NCBI GenBank assembly: GCA_030706405.1
Contig: JAUZOO010000003.1
Coordinates: 248,001-312,000 of the forward strand
Reading direction: 5' to 3'
Length of the DNA stretch: 64,000 nucleotides
Source: Bacteroidota bacterium
Lineage (GTDB): Bacteria; Bacteroidota; Bacteroidia; Bacteroidales; JAAUTT01
Shown: positions 34,456 through 45,185 of the stretch, in pieces
Layout: every line of letters begins with the position of its first letter
Position numbering within the stretch: the stretch's first letter is position 1
The notes under the pieces: generated by a model
The model's input: the letters and a program-made list of their open reading frames with translations, nothing else
Told to the model about the DNA's origin: nothing
Databases searched by the model: none
Position numbers and translations under genes: made by a program

Positions 34456-36336
34456 CTAAAAACGTTCAAATCTTGAATCGTCAACTTCAGATGAAAGGGT
34501 CAATCGAATTCCTTTTGATGTTGTTTTCCCAGATTGATTTAACGCCTCCTTTTTTGAAGATATTACTGGACGTTTAATCGTCAGCTCCTGCTTTCTGACC
34601 GAGGTGTTAGAAGACTTGTTCACTTTAAAGTAAGCGATGATACTAGCCAGTTCTTCCGCCTGCTCGAGCATGGTCTCGGAATTTGAGGCCAGTTCTTCGG
34701 ACGAAGCTGCCGTTCGCTGGGTTACTTCGTTAAGTTGCTGAACGGCATTGCTAATCTGATCCGCAGTGGTATTTTGTTCTATGCTTGCGGTGGCAATTTC
34801 CTGTACCAGTTTGGCAGTACGCTCAATTTCGGGGATGATGGAAGCTACCAGGGTACTTGATTTTTCGGTAATGGCGATACTGCTGTGCGATAAAATCATA
34901 ATTTCATCGGCTGCAATTTTGCTTCGTTCGGCCAGTTTCCGGACCTCTGCGGCAACCACAGCAAAGCCACGTCCCTGTTCACCTGCACGGGCAGCTTCAA
35001 CAGCGGCATTAAGTGCCAAAATATTGGTTTGAAATGCAATATCGTTGATAATAGAAATCTTTTGTGCTATTGTTTTGATGGATTCAAAACTTTCTTGGGA
35101 AGCTTTTGCTATTTCGCCGGCGCTACTCGACACCTTTAGTGCAATAGCCTCCGTTTGTCGTGCATTCTCGGTATTTTGCTGAATATTTGCAGCCATTTCT
35201 TCAATAGACGACGAAACCTCTTCGGTACTGGCAGCCTGTTCATTAGCACCGGAAGAAAGATCTCCCGAAGCTTGGTTTACTTGTTGGCTGGCATGGTTAA
35301 TATTTATCGAAGCAGTCCCGGCAGCTCCCACAACCTCTTTAATTTTATCACCCATAATGGCCATAGCTTTGGTCAGGTCTCCAATTTCATCCTGTAACTT
35401 TAAATCTTCCTCAGCAATAGCCGATTCCATATTTCCACTTGCATAATCCTGCGCCAAAGTAACACACTTACCCAACGTGGAAGTAATATAACGGGTTATA
35501 AACATTGATATACCCCATCCAATAACCACCGCTACTAAGGTGAAAATAATCATAATTAACACCGAAGAATCCATCTTATTTTCCAAATAATTATTTGTGG
35601 TTCCCATTAATTTTTCGGAAAGTGATGTTACGGAAGTTCCTATTTCAACCTGTTTAGGATCGAGAGTTTGCATTTCTTTGTTAATTGCATATAACCGGTC
35701 CATATCCGCTTTATAGGAATTGAAAAATGTTCGTGCAGTTTCGCTTTTCTGAATAGACGGCATCGCTACAAGCTGTGTTAAAAACTTAGCGGCATTCTGA
35801 TAGTTTTGTTCCTGCTCACTTTGCAGGTAAGTTAAACCTTCACACTGCGACTTAAGAAACAGCATCGACTCGACTCCATTGCCAGAAATTTTAGCATTCT
35901 GGAATACTTCGCCAACTTTTTCACCACTACCTTTTAAACGAGTCATAACCTGTGAATATTCGCTGACATTCGCAACAATATTCTTTATACCAGCCTCATA
36001 TTCTTTCAGATGAGTAATATATTCATCAATAGACTTCACGTTTTCTGCAATGGTAATATTTCCTTTAACATTTTCAGCCAGTTGCACCGCATCACCAATC
36101 AGGCTTAACGCCTTTTGTGCCGAAGCATCCGTACGTTTATCCATATACATACGGGTATATAGGCGGGAAAGCGTAAAATCCACATGAATAGCCTGAAACT
36201 TCTTTACATTCTCAAATTTGCTACCTACCGAATGAAAGCCATTCCATCCGATAAAAGTGGTAAATATTAATAATACCAACACCGAAGAAAACCCAACTAT
36301 GAGTTTTCTCCCAATCTTCAAATTTTTAAAATTCAT
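34456..36336 (-). CDS. Methyl-accepting chemotaxis protein
   Basis: A 626-aa inner-membrane receptor. Helix 1 is at about residues 12-32, a roughly 225-residue helical (four-helix-bundle-like) periplasmic sensor follows, helix 2 is near 258-282 ([22 protein letters not shown]), then HAMP. The cytoplasmic signalling hairpin contains [38 protein letters not shown], the highly conserved tip. QQ/EE-type methylation positions flank it. No che genes are in the window. Some Bacteroidota lack flagella, so it may serve a gliding, twitching or non-motility pathway. Confidence 0.94.
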   Translation of the reverse strand: MNFKNLKIGRKLIVGFSSVLVLLIFTTFIGWNGFHSVGSKFENVKKFQAIHVDFTLSRLYTRMYMDKRTDASAQKALSLIGDAVQLAENVKGNITIAENVKSIDEYITHLKEYEAGIKNIVANVSEYSQVMTRLKGSGEKVGEVFQNAKISGNGVESMLFLKSQCEGLTYLQSEQEQNYQNAAKFLTQLVAMPSIQKSETARTFFNSYKADMDRLYAINKEMQTLDPKQVEIGTSVTSLSEKLMGTTNNYLENKMDSSVLIMIIFTLVAVVIGWGISMFITRYITSTLGKCVTLAQDYASGNMESAIAEEDLKLQDEIGDLTKAMAIMGDKIKEVVGAAGTASININHASQQVNQASGDLSSGANEQAASTEEVSSSIEEMAANIQQNTENARQTEAIALKVSSSAGEIAKASQESFESIKTIAQKISIINDIAFQTNILALNAAVEAARAGEQGRGFAVVAAEVRKLAERSKIAADEIMILSHSSIAITEKSSTLVASIIPEIERTAKLVQEIATASIEQNTTADQISNAVQQLNEVTQRTAASSEELASNSETMLEQAEELASIIAYFKVNKSSNTSVRKQELTIKRPVISSKKEALNQSGKTTSKGIRLTLSSEVDDSRFERF

Positions 36337-36563
36337 AGAAACAAGTCTTTAGTTAAAAACTAGAAATCAAATCAGCACACAATAAACCTCTCATGTTTCA
36401 ATACGGCCTTTTCGACCAAAAGGTTATTGAAATCTCAAATCATACGAAATAAAAAAAGCAAACACCTAATAATTAATAATATAATTTACAATTCATTTCT
36501 ATATCCTTAATATATTTTTTCGACCGCCATAAAAAACCTATCCCTTCCGGCTTTAATTTTTAA

Positions 36564-36571
36564 CAAAGTTA
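36564..36571 (-). promoter_or_regulatory. -7 box for the chemoreceptor gene
   Basis: TAACTTTG on the minus strand matches TAnnTTTG. TTTG at 36600-36597 lies about 25 bp upstream, which is longer than usual, so the call is weak. Confidence 0.35.
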
Positions 36572-36742
36572 TCTTATTTTTTACAACAAAGCGGTACTGT
36601 TTTACTTAAATATCATTAGCCATTTACTGCAAAAATTTTAAGTAAAACAGGCAAAAAGTACAACAAAACGAAATTTTATCTTCCATCCGTTTCAAACAAT
36701 TTAGAGCTCAGTTTGTCTGTGTACAAGTGGCTTTTCAACCAA

Positions 36743-36772
36743 TTTTTATAGTTATATTTATATGTACATTTG
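36743..36772 (+). promoter_or_regulatory. Promoter for sucAB
   Basis: TACATTTG at 36765-36772 is an exact -7 box, and TTTTTA near 36743 is an approximate -33 element 16-17 bp upstream. Transcription would begin about 10 nt before the sucA ATG, giving a very short leader. Confidence 0.55.
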
Positions 36773-36788
36773 ATTCAACATTAACTTT

Positions 36789-39593
36789 ATGGATTTGTAT
36801 TCATACCTTGGTAACAGCGAAATTGGGGCTATTGAGGAGATATATCAGAAGTTCCTCAAAAATCCCGACAGTTTAGACAAAAGCTGGCACGATTTCTTTA
36901 AAGGTTTTGAGTTTGCACGTGCAAACTTTAATCCCGAAACCTTGGCTGGTAAAACTCTCGAATATGATAAAGAAGTAAAAGTTTTAAACCTTATTGAAGG
37001 TTACCGGCGCCGGGGACATCTTTTTACACTTACCAACCCGGTACGCAATCGTCGTAAATACCTGCCAACACTGGGTCTGGAAAATTTCGGACTTTCCGAA
37101 GCCGACATGGACACAGTATTCCAGGCAGGCAAGGATATTGGAATTGGCCCGGCACCATTAAAAAACATCATTGAATTCTTGCAGCAGACCTATTGTCTCA
37201 GCATTGGAGCCGAATACCTTTATATTCGTGATCCTCGCGTGGTGAAATGGTTACAGGATAAGATGGAATCCACCCGTAACACGCCCAATTTTTCTACAGA
37301 AGAAAAAAAACACTTTTACAACCATTTAGTACAAGCTGTTGGTTTCGAACAGTTTATTCACAAAAAATTTGTAGGACAAAAACGCTTCTCACTCGAAGGT
37401 GCAGAAAGCACAATACCGGCTCTCAACGCGGTTATCGAAAAAGGTTCGGAACTTGGCATCGAAGAGTTTATAATTGGCATGGCCCACCGCGGACGGCTCA
37501 ATGTATTGACCAACATTCTTAAAAAACCTTATGAAGATATTTTTCGCGAATTTGCTGCCATTAATTATGATGAAGATACCTCGCTTGGCGATGTAAAATA
37601 TCACCTTGGCTACAACAACACCATCTGCACAGATAGCGGTCGTGAAGTGAAACTCAATCTTGTGCCTAACCCGTCGCATCTCGAAACGGTTGGACCGGTA
37701 GTGCAGGGCATAGCACGTGCCAAGATACGAAAAGACTATAACCGAAGCTTTAACCGTCTGGCAGCCATTATTATTCACGGAGACGCTGCTATTGCCGCAC
37801 AGGGCGTGGTTTACGAAACAATTCAAATGTCGCAGCTCGACGGGTATAAAACGGACGGAACCATCCATATTGTCATCAACAATCAGGTTGGTTTTACTAC
37901 CAATTATCTCGAAGCCCGCTCCAGCACTTATTGCACCGATGTGGCCAAAGTCACGCTATCGCCCGTATTCCATGTTAATGGCGACGACGTTGAGGGTCTT
38001 ATCTACACTGTTAAACTCGCCATGGAATTTCGACAAACGTTTCACCGCGATGTGTTTATCGACATTCTATGTTACCGTCGCTATGGGCATAACGAAGGCG
38101 ACGAGCCCCGCTTCACCCAGCCGCTTCTCTACAAAGCCATCAATCAACACCCAAACCCACGTGATGTTTATAAAGCCAAACTCATTAAACAAGACGTACT
38201 ATCTGTTGATGAAGCCCGACAACACGAGAAAAATTTTGATGAACTGCTCGAACAAAAACTTGAACTTGCCCAAACCAGCCAAACAATTAAAATACGTCAA
38301 TTTCTCAAAAAAGAATGGGAAGGCTTCCGTTATGCTAAAAACGGCGATGTATTCTGCCCTGTAAACACTGCAATTCCCAAAGAATTGTTGTTACATCTGG
38401 CCAACCAGATAAACCACCTTCCTCCTGAAAAAAAATTCTTCGCCAAAGTTCATAAAATTGTTGAAGACCGTCGGGAAATGGTGCTTAACGATAAGCTTGA
38501 CTGGGCATTGGGCGAACTATTGGCATATGCCACATTGATGATTGAAGGCCATCCGGTTCGGCTTAGCGGACAAGATTCGGAACGAGGAACCTTTTCGCAC
38601 CGCCATGCTGCATTTGTCCTCGAAGATTCAGACCAAAAATATTTTCCACTAAAATCCTTAATCGAAAAAAAAGCTCCATTTCACGTATTCAATTCACTAT
38701 TAAGCGAATATGCAACACTCGGATTTGAATATGGTTATGCCTGTGCCATGCCTAACGGTTTAAACATATGGGAAGCTCAATTTGGCGATTTTCATAATGT
38801 TGCACAGGTTATTATTGACCAGTACATTAGTTCTGCCGAAGAAAAATGGGGACTCATGAACGGTCTGGTAATGTACCTTCCGCATGGTTATGAAGGACAG
38901 GGCCCGGAACATTCCAGCGCCCGCATTGAACGTTTCCTGACGCTATGTGCTAAAAACAACATTCAGGTAGCAGTTCCCTCAACACCAGCAAACCTGTTTC
39001 ATCTGCTACGTCGTCAGATTATCCGCGACTTCCGGTTGCCGCTCATCATATTTACACCCAAAAGTCTGCTTCGAAATCCCAAATGTACATCTGCAATCAA
39101 GGAATTTTCGGAGAATGGATTTCAGGAAATCATTGATGATAACCAGGTTTATCCATTGAAAGTTACACAGATAATCTGCTGTTATGGAAAACTATATTAC
39201 GAACTGCTCGACCGTCGCAGCGAACTTAAAAATTTCAGCACTGCCATCATTCGGGTGGAACAGCTTTATCCGTTCCCGGCAGAGCAACTTACTCAAATTA
39301 TCCGACAATACACGCACGCAACGCGTTGGGTTTGGGCGCAGGAAGAACCGGAAAATATGGGAGCATGGTCGTTTGTTCAACGTATCTATAAGGATTTTGA
39401 ATTTCTACCAATCTGCCGCCCTGCAAGCGGAAGCCCGGCAGCCGGGTTGGTGGAAATCCATAAAATGCGCCAGAAAAAAATTCTGGATAAAGCATTCCTG
39501 CAATGTAACTGTGAACGTGTAAACTTATATTGCAATATGCAGTGTGATCATTTTCGCACCAGCGACCTTGCTTTAGATTTAGAAAAAAAATAA
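36789..39593 (+). CDS. sucA: 2-Oxoglutarate dehydrogenase E1 component
   Basis: A 934-aa thiamine-diphosphate enzyme that decarboxylates 2-oxoglutarate in the TCA cycle and passes the succinyl group to SucB. The N-terminus has the E1o signature ([34 protein letters not shown]). [18 protein letters not shown] and [14 protein letters not shown] are ThDP-pocket motifs. [19 protein letters not shown] contains the Mg/ThDP GD motif, and [12 protein letters not shown] is also typical. Length equals the usual 930-940 aa. sucB follows 17 bp later, so the pair is an operon. The E3 subunit gene is not in the window. Confidence 0.97.
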   Translation: MDLYSYLGNSEIGAIEEIYQKFLKNPDSLDKSWHDFFKGFEFARANFNPETLAGKTLEYDKEVKVLNLIEGYRRRGHLFTLTNPVRNRRKYLPTLGLENFGLSEADMDTVFQAGKDIGIGPAPLKNIIEFLQQTYCLSIGAEYLYIRDPRVVKWLQDKMESTRNTPNFSTEEKKHFYNHLVQAVGFEQFIHKKFVGQKRFSLEGAESTIPALNAVIEKGSELGIEEFIIGMAHRGRLNVLTNILKKPYEDIFREFAAINYDEDTSLGDVKYHLGYNNTICTDSGREVKLNLVPNPSHLETVGPVVQGIARAKIRKDYNRSFNRLAAIIIHGDAAIAAQGVVYETIQMSQLDGYKTDGTIHIVINNQVGFTTNYLEARSSTYCTDVAKVTLSPVFHVNGDDVEGLIYTVKLAMEFRQTFHRDVFIDILCYRRYGHNEGDEPRFTQPLLYKAINQHPNPRDVYKAKLIKQDVLSVDEARQHEKNFDELLEQKLELAQTSQTIKIRQFLKKEWEGFRYAKNGDVFCPVNTAIPKELLLHLANQINHLPPEKKFFAKVHKIVEDRREMVLNDKLDWALGELLAYATLMIEGHPVRLSGQDSERGTFSHRHAAFVLEDSDQKYFPLKSLIEKKAPFHVFNSLLSEYATLGFEYGYACAMPNGLNIWEAQFGDFHNVAQVIIDQYISSAEEKWGLMNGLVMYLPHGYEGQGPEHSSARIERFLTLCAKNNIQVAVPSTPANLFHLLRRQIIRDFRLPLIIFTPKSLLRNPKCTSAIKEFSENGFQEIIDDNQVYPLKVTQIICCYGKLYYELLDRRSELKNFSTAIIRVEQLYPFPAEQLTQIIRQYTHATRWVWAQEEPENMGAWSFVQRIYKDFEFLPICRPASGSPAAGLVEIHKMRQKKILDKAFLQCNCERVNLYCNMQCDHFRTSDLALDLEKK

Positions 39594-39610
39594 CCAGAAG
39601 CCAGAAATCC

Positions 39611-40801
39611 ATGCACATCGAAATAACCATACCCAGCCCGGGCGAATCGATCACCGAAGCCCTTTTAGCCACATGGCTTGTAGCCGATGGCGATTTTGTT
39701 GAGAAAAATCAGGAATTGGCTGAAATAGAGTCGGACAAAGCCACTTTGCCACTCATTGCCTCGGAAAGCGGCAGAATTCGGCAATTGGTCAAAGCCGGCG
39801 ACACCGTTAAAATTGGAGCTGTAGCCTGCACAATTGATACGTCTGCAAGCATTCCTCAAAAATCAGAGAACTTAATTGTAAAGCCTGAAATCAAAACCGA
39901 CGAACCTTCAAATAATATAAAGATTTCGCCGATTGCCCAAAAAATGATGGAAGAGAACAACCTATCTGTTGACGAAGTAATGGAAGGCCTCAAACGCATT
40001 GGAAAACAGGAAGTAGAGGCTGTACTAAAGTATAAAAGCCGTATTTCGGAGACAAAACCCCAAGCAACAAGTCGTTTCGAAGAACGAAAAGCCATATCGC
40101 CGCTTCGAAAAAAACTCAGCGAACGTCTGGTTGCCGTAAAAAATCAAACAGCCATGTTAACCACCTTCAACGAGGTTGATATGACAGAGGTGATGGCTAT
40201 CCGAAAAAAATATCAATCGCAGTTCGAAGCCCAGCATGGCATCAAAATCGGGTTTATGTCGTTCTTTGCAAAAGCAGTTGCGCAGGCATTACGGCTTCAT
40301 CCGAACATAAATTCAATGCTCGACGGCGATGAAATTATCACTCCAAACTATTGCGACATTGCCATTGCCGTGCAAACCGACAAAGGTTTGATGGTTCCGG
40401 TGCTTCGCAACGTTGAGAGCCTTTCGCTGGCCAAAATCGAACATAGCATAGCCGATCTTGCAGGTAAAGCTCGTTCGGGTCGCATAGGCATCGAAGAAAT
40501 GACGGGAGGAACGTTTACCATAACCAATGGCGGAGTTTTCGGTTCACTGCTTTCAACACCTATAATTAATCCGCCACAATCGGCCATATTGGGTATGCAC
40601 AATATTGTGGATCGACCTGTAGCCATCAATGGAAAGGTTGAAATACGGCCAATGATGTATGTTGCGCTGTCGTACGACCATCGTATCATCGACGGTAAGG
40701 ACTCGGTTGGCTTCCTCGTTCACGTTAAACAATTTATTGAAAATCCAGTACGCTTATTGTTCGACGCCGGTGATCCTGAAAAAACGTTGCTCGGCCTCTA
40801 A
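39611..40801 (+). CDS. sucB: Dihydrolipoamide succinyltransferase (E2 of OGDH)
   Basis: A 396-aa enzyme with, in order, an N-terminal lipoyl domain (ESDKA with lipoylated Lys43), a linker, a peripheral-subunit-binding domain ([22 protein letters not shown]), and the acyltransferase domain. SYDHRIIDG carries catalytic His357 and Asp361 of the H...DG motif. It transfers succinyl from lipoate to CoA. It is downstream of sucA in the same operon. Confidence 0.97.
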   Translation: MHIEITIPSPGESITEALLATWLVADGDFVEKNQELAEIESDKATLPLIASESGRIRQLVKAGDTVKIGAVACTIDTSASIPQKSENLIVKPEIKTDEPSNNIKISPIAQKMMEENNLSVDEVMEGLKRIGKQEVEAVLKYKSRISETKPQATSRFEERKAISPLRKKLSERLVAVKNQTAMLTTFNEVDMTEVMAIRKKYQSQFEAQHGIKIGFMSFFAKAVAQALRLHPNINSMLDGDEIITPNYCDIAIAVQTDKGLMVPVLRNVESLSLAKIEHSIADLAGKARSGRIGIEEMTGGTFTITNGGVFGSLLSTPIINPPQSAILGMHNIVDRPVAINGKVEIRPMMYVALSYDHRIIDGKDSVGFLVHVKQFIENPVRLLFDAGDPEKTLLGL

Positions 40802-40880
40802 ATATAAATGATAAACGGCTTAACGTCCGAATCTCGAAATTTAGATAATGCTATCTTTGTCAGAAAACACTGAACAAAGA

Positions 40881-41411
40881 ATGAAAAGCCTGCGTTTATC
40901 CATCGTTACTGTTTTTTTGATTAATGCTTTATTACTTTCGTCATGTTTTTCATCACGAAAAGTTAGCTCGAAAAAAAATAGTTACGATTACAAGGAATAT
41001 AGCCACAAATTAGGCATACCGCTTAAAGGGAACGAGAACCCCAAACTCATCGCCGAAATATCACGATGGATGGGAACCCCTTACATGAATGGCGGTTGTA
41101 CCACCGATGGAACGGATTGCTCGTGCCTTGTCTGTAACCTTTACCGCACTGTTTACGGGATTAGCCTCGAGCGCTCGTCGGACGCCATGGCAAAGAAAAA
41201 CTGTAAAAAAATAATTCCCAGCGACTTGAAAGAAGGCGACCTGGTTTTTTTCTCGTCCAAAGGAAGTAAAGTCTCGCACGTTGGACTTTATCTGCACGAC
41301 GGCTATTTTGTCCATGCCACCACCTCAAAAGGAGTGATGGTTAACAACCTCAACGAACCTTATTATCAGAAATACTTCACGATGGGTGGAAGGGTGATTC
41401 AAAAAAGCTAA
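40881..41411 (+). CDS. NlpC/P60-family lipoprotein (C40 peptidase)
   Basis: A 176-aa lipoprotein from the ATG at 40881; an earlier ATG at 40848 would add eleven residues. The chosen start gives a signal peptide ending at lipobox Cys22. The NlpC/P60 domain has GTDCSCLV with catalytic Cys80, SHVGLYL with His133 and FVHATT with His145, forming the Cys-His-His triad. The family hydrolyses gamma-D-Glu-diaminopimelate bonds of peptidoglycan stem peptides. Likely envelope-bound cell-wall hydrolase. It follows sucB by 79 bp and may be a separate unit. Confidence 0.93.
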   Translation: MKSLRLSIVTVFLINALLLSSCFSSRKVSSKKNSYDYKEYSHKLGIPLKGNENPKLIAEISRWMGTPYMNGGCTTDGTDCSCLVCNLYRTVYGISLERSSDAMAKKNCKKIIPSDLKEGDLVFFSSKGSKVSHVGLYLHDGYFVHATTSKGVMVNNLNEPYYQKYFTMGGRVIQKS

Positions 41412-41466
41412 CTTACACAAATCAATCGTCATTACGCTTTATCGAACCTAATAACCAAACGTAAAC

Positions 41467-42156
41467 ATGTCTAAAAACGCTATCATATTTGGAGCTACAG
41501 GGTTAATTGGCAACCATCTTCTATTTGAATTGCTGGAAAACGAAGATTTTACCTCGATCAAAACTATTACCCGCAAGCCCTTACCATTATCGCACCCCAA
41601 ACTTCAACAAATAATTGTGGAAGACTTTGAAAAATTGCCAGACTTTGCTGATGTGATAAAAGCCGATGTAATTTTCTGTTGCATAGGCACAACCATTAAA
41701 AAAGCTGGCTCGCAGGATGCTTTCCGCAAGGTTGATTTGAACATCCCGGTTACTGTTGCCAAGATTGCCCAAAACAACAATATTGAGAACCTGATTATAA
41801 TTTCGTCAATCGGGGCCAATGCCGGGCTATCCAACTTCTATCTGAAAACCAAAGGCCAGATGGAACAACAGGTAACGAACATCTTTTCGGGCAATCTTAA
41901 ATTCCTGAGACCATCGTTATTACTGGGAAGCCGAAAAGAATTCCGCCTTGGCGAAGAAATTGGAAAGGTTTTTACTGCCATGATTAGTTTGCTAATGTTT
42001 GGCCCATTGCGCAAATACCGCGGAATACATGCACTTGCCGTAGCCCGCGGAATGATAAAGGCCATTGATATGCCTCGCGAACAACGATTTGTTGAATCGG
42101 ATGAAATAGCAAAAATGGTGGGACATATTTCAACCCACAAAAAAACAGGTATATAA
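41467..42156 (+). CDS. NAD(P)-binding oxidoreductase, atypical SDR (HTATIP2/YbjT-like)
   Basis: A 229-aa Rossmann protein. AIIFGATGLIGNHLL is the dinucleotide-binding loop, VIFCCIGTTIKKAGSQDAFRKVD follows the second strand, and IIISSIGANAGLSNFYLKTKGQME places Tyr and Lys in YxxxK spacing. Related proteins are NAD(P)H-dependent epimerases/reductases or quinone-reductase-like. Substrate unknown. It stands 56 bp after the NlpC gene, on the same strand, possibly in an operon with it. Confidence 0.85.
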   Translation: MSKNAIIFGATGLIGNHLLFELLENEDFTSIKTITRKPLPLSHPKLQQIIVEDFEKLPDFADVIKADVIFCCIGTTIKKAGSQDAFRKVDLNIPVTVAKIAQNNNIENLIIISSIGANAGLSNFYLKTKGQMEQQVTNIFSGNLKFLRPSLLLGSRKEFRLGEEIGKVFTAMISLLMFGPLRKYRGIHALAVARGMIKAIDMPREQRFVESDEIAKMVGHISTHKKTGI

Positions 42157-42163
42157 AACGCGA

Positions 42164-42224
42164 AAGCCACGAATTGCCCTATTTTCACGAATAACTCCGT
42201 GTTAATCTGTGCAATTCGTGGCTT
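42164..42224. repeat. REP-like inverted repeat between convergent genes
   Basis: AAGCCACGAATTG pairs with CAATTCGTGGCTT (13 bp), enclosing a 35-nt loop that itself contains CACG/CGTG. The words 'CGTGTTAATCTGTG' and 'AATTCGTGGCT' resemble an interspersed repeat family I know from many Bacteroidota and environmental genomes. It lies just after the oxidoreductase stop and before the end of the convergent amylase gene. Confidence 0.5.
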
Positions 42225-42250
42225 ACCTAAAAAGATATACAGCTAAGACT

Positions 42251-45022
42251 TTAAAACTTAACCACTTTAATAGTCGATTTTTCTCCGTGTTTTCCATATA
42301 AAACCAGAAAATATACACCCGAAGAAAGGTTTTCGGCAGGCAAAATATTCAAATCTGGTCCTGATTTTCGGAGCACTACCTTCCCCTGCATATCACACAA
42401 ATCAACAGACCTTATAGCATCGCTATTACTGATAAACAACTGAGAATTGAACGGATTGGGATAAACCCGAACCGAAACATCTTTCGAAAGAGAAACTACA
42501 GGCGTAGGGATCGATCCAAACCCGGACAGCTTTTTAGTTGCATATAACCGGTATTCGCCAGGGTTTAATGTTGCCTGATAGGACGTATTGGTAATGGTTA
42601 TGCTGTCTCCTTTAAAAAACTCATACCATTTACCTGCCGAAGGGAAGGTTATGGTAACAGAAGCACTTGTTACATCGAAATTGCCTGCAACAACGGCCTT
42701 TGCATCAACTGAATTCAACGTAATCTGCTTATAAGTAGAAGTGGTATTCATGGTAAAATCCGAAGTCGAGAATATAGGTTCTTCTTTCTTAAGTTTTATA
42801 AGGGCTTTGGTTACTTCATACAAATGCCTGCGCGACGCATCGCTATAATACTCCCAATGAATTGGTTTCTTTCCTACCCTATCGTTATTATAATTGATGC
42901 TAATATCATACCCTAGTTCGCCAAACTGCCACAGCATTTTAGGACCGGGTACTGTGTAGAAAAAAGTTGAAGCCTGTTCCATTCTCTTTAAGGCAGTTGC
43001 AAGAATTTTTATACTATAATCTCCGGACACATTGCCAAAGTTTAAGTTTTTATACATAAGACGCTCTTCATCATGACTTTCCATATAAGCCATTACATTG
43101 GGATTGTTCCATCCCCGGTTTTTATAGGATATCCACGAAAAATCAGACCCATCGTTATAACCCATCGTTGCCTGGTTATAGGCGTAGTTCATATTTCCCC
43201 AAAGCATAATGCCGAAATTAGCCAGTTCGGTTTCTTCCTGATTATAAGAGAGGTGCTCAAATATAATATAGGCATTCGCTTTCCGAGCCCATACCTGGGT
43301 AGCCATCCGTTCGAGATTAGCGATACGGGCAGCATCATATTCACTCGCCCAAGACGTAGCACTATAAGGCGTATTGGAAAAACCTTTGGTGAAGTCATAG
43401 CGGAAACCATCTATTTTATATTGGCTCATCCAAAATGAAGCTATACTGTCCACTAATTTTCGGGTATAAATACTTTCGTGATTAAAATCGTAACCAAATT
43501 GTAACGAGGGATTTAGAATATTAGAGGTTTGGTTATACCATGGATTCTCAACAGACGGTTTGGAACCATCAAAATACATCCGCAGAAAAGGCGATTGCCC
43601 ATATGAGTGGTTAAGTACCAAATCCTGAATTACAGCTATTCCGTTTTTATGACATTCGTCGACAAATTGTTTATAATCGTTTTTAATTCCGTAAGCTTTA
43701 TCGGGTGCAAAGTAAAAAGACGGGTTATAGCCCCAACTATCGTTTCCTTCAAACTCGTTGAACGGCATCAGCTCTATAGCGTTAACGCCGAGTCGTTTGA
43801 GGTATTGTAGCGTATCTTTTACCGTTTTTATATCACGATTTGCTGTGAAGTCGCGGATTAGCAGTTCATAAACCACCAGTTTATCCTTGGCTGGAGGCGT
43901 AAAATTAGTCACTTGCCAGTTATATGGCGTTTGACCTGATTGAATAACACCGGCAATCTGGGTTGTTTTTCCGGTTGGGTAAGTTATCAGGTTAGGATAT
44001 ATGGACGATGATATGCCGGAATCGTTCCAAGGGTCAGAAATTTTTTCGCAATAAGGATCGGCAACCCGGATAGTGTCATCAATAAGATACTGAAAAAGAT
44101 ACTCTTTTCCAGAAGTAAGCCCGTTAATGGTGAACCAATAGCGGGAACCGTCTTTATTCATTAAAAAGTTATTATCTGGAGTCCAGTTATTGAAATCTCC
44201 AATAAGATAAACATGATTTTTATAGGGAGCAAACAACACGAAGGTTGCCGACTGGTTATCGTTATAATTTATTCCATCTCTCATTCCGGAAGGAACGGAG
44301 GCTGTGGGCGAAGAAGTGGCCGCCACCATATAATAGGCCGTATCTGCAACATAATTTGGACTTTTGTAGGCCCTGGCAATTAACATGTGTTTTGAGGTTC
44401 CGGTAGCTACTAACGAATAAGAAAGGCTTTGACCGACAGTTGAAGTCAAACGGACATTGTCGAGCCATAAAACAATAGAATCGTTATTTGAGGCATTTAC
44501 TGAAACATTAATATTTTGATTGTTTTTAACCAACGTAAAATAATCGGAAGGTGTTGAAAAATTCACGTTAAGCCCGGCTGTAAAAACGTCGGCGAAGATA
44601 TCGCTACCGCCGGTAGCCCTGCCTGTTTTTGTACCATCGGAGCTACGAAATACAAAAGCCATCTTCTGGATCGTTTCTCCCACAGGAACACCATAAAAAC
44701 TACGAATCGTAGCACCAATAGTAAGCTGATACTTATTTGTAGCGATGCGGGTCATTTTGCATGCATCAATATTGGTACCCCAAGCGGCTTTTACATATTT
44801 CCAATCACTTGTAGATGAACTAAGATTGGTTATTACTCCGGTATGGGCATAAACATCACCAGTATAATTGGCAAGTCCCTGATCTCCCTGAGTTGCATCG
44901 AACGTAATAACTACCTGCTGGTTATCAACAGGGATTGATGGAGATGTTGTAACGACCTGCGCCGAAATACAAACAGAAAACAACAAAAAAACTATCGAGA
45001 AATAAGTTCGGCACATATTCAT
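42251..45022 (-). CDS. Secreted GH13 alpha-amylase with CBM48-like and T9SS domains
   Basis: A 923-aa extracellular starch-cleaving enzyme. Residues 1-21 form a signal peptide. The N-terminal region has beta-rich modules, then a CBM48-like module (FAPYKNHVYLIGDFNNWTP). The GH13 barrel has KIDGFRYDFTKG with nucleophile Asp543, IIFEHLS with acid Glu589 and ESHDEER with Asp651. The C-terminal ~80 residues (VRVYPNPFNSQLFIS ... LVLYGKHGEKSTIKVVKF) are a Por-type sorting domain, so the enzyme goes through the type IX system. It is the last gene of the minus arm and the likely first enzyme to attack polymeric starch. Confidence 0.92.
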   Translation of the reverse strand: MNMCRTYFSIVFLLFSVCISAQVVTTSPSIPVDNQQVVITFDATQGDQGLANYTGDVYAHTGVITNLSSSTSDWKYVKAAWGTNIDACKMTRIATNKYQLTIGATIRSFYGVPVGETIQKMAFVFRSSDGTKTGRATGGSDIFADVFTAGLNVNFSTPSDYFTLVKNNQNINVSVNASNNDSIVLWLDNVRLTSTVGQSLSYSLVATGTSKHMLIARAYKSPNYVADTAYYMVAATSSPTASVPSGMRDGINYNDNQSATFVLFAPYKNHVYLIGDFNNWTPDNNFLMNKDGSRYWFTINGLTSGKEYLFQYLIDDTIRVADPYCEKISDPWNDSGISSSIYPNLITYPTGKTTQIAGVIQSGQTPYNWQVTNFTPPAKDKLVVYELLIRDFTANRDIKTVKDTLQYLKRLGVNAIELMPFNEFEGNDSWGYNPSFYFAPDKAYGIKNDYKQFVDECHKNGIAVIQDLVLNHSYGQSPFLRMYFDGSKPSVENPWYNQTSNILNPSLQFGYDFNHESIYTRKLVDSIASFWMSQYKIDGFRYDFTKGFSNTPYSATSWASEYDAARIANLERMATQVWARKANAYIIFEHLSYNQEETELANFGIMLWGNMNYAYNQATMGYNDGSDFSWISYKNRGWNNPNVMAYMESHDEERLMYKNLNFGNVSGDYSIKILATALKRMEQASTFFYTVPGPKMLWQFGELGYDISINYNNDRVGKKPIHWEYYSDASRRHLYEVTKALIKLKKEEPIFSTSDFTMNTTSTYKQITLNSVDAKAVVAGNFDVTSASVTITFPSAGKWYEFFKGDSITITNTSYQATLNPGEYRLYATKKLSGFGSIPTPVVSLSKDVSVRVYPNPFNSQLFISNSDAIRSVDLCDMQGKVVLRKSGPDLNILPAENLSSGVYFLVLYGKHGEKSTIKVVKF

Positions 45023-45082
45023 CTATCTTTAATAAAATCAATATTATATCAAATAATTTCGACCTTCAAAATCCTTTTTAAT

Positions 45083-45161
45083 AAGAGGCTATCAAAAAAG
45101 CTTAAAATCCACGCATAATTTGAAATTATGCCATAAACTCTGAGTTTTAAGATAGCCTCTT
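45083..45161 (-). terminator. Nested stem-loop at the end of the sus operon
   Basis: AAGAGGCTATC pairs with GATAGCCTCTT (11 bp), and inside it GCATAATT/AATTATGC forms a further stem. It lies between the SusF-like gene and the amylase gene, so it may terminate or process the mRNA after susF. The amylase would then need its own promoter or be reached by partial read-through. Confidence 0.6.
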
Positions 45162-45185
45162 TTAATTTATAACGAAGAAATTATA

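Larger units (their letters stand above)
36337..36788. other. Divergent intergenic region, MCP gene/sucA
   Basis: A 452-bp AT-rich gap with no ORF. It contains a good sucA promoter (36743-36772) and a minus-strand TAACTTTG box (36564-36571), which may drive the chemoreceptor gene with a leader of about 220 nt. Confidence 0.5.

Noticed and set aside
37717-38364. 215-codon plus-strand frame inside sucA
   Set aside because: Out-of-frame shadow of the well-supported sucA gene; composition lacks any family signature.
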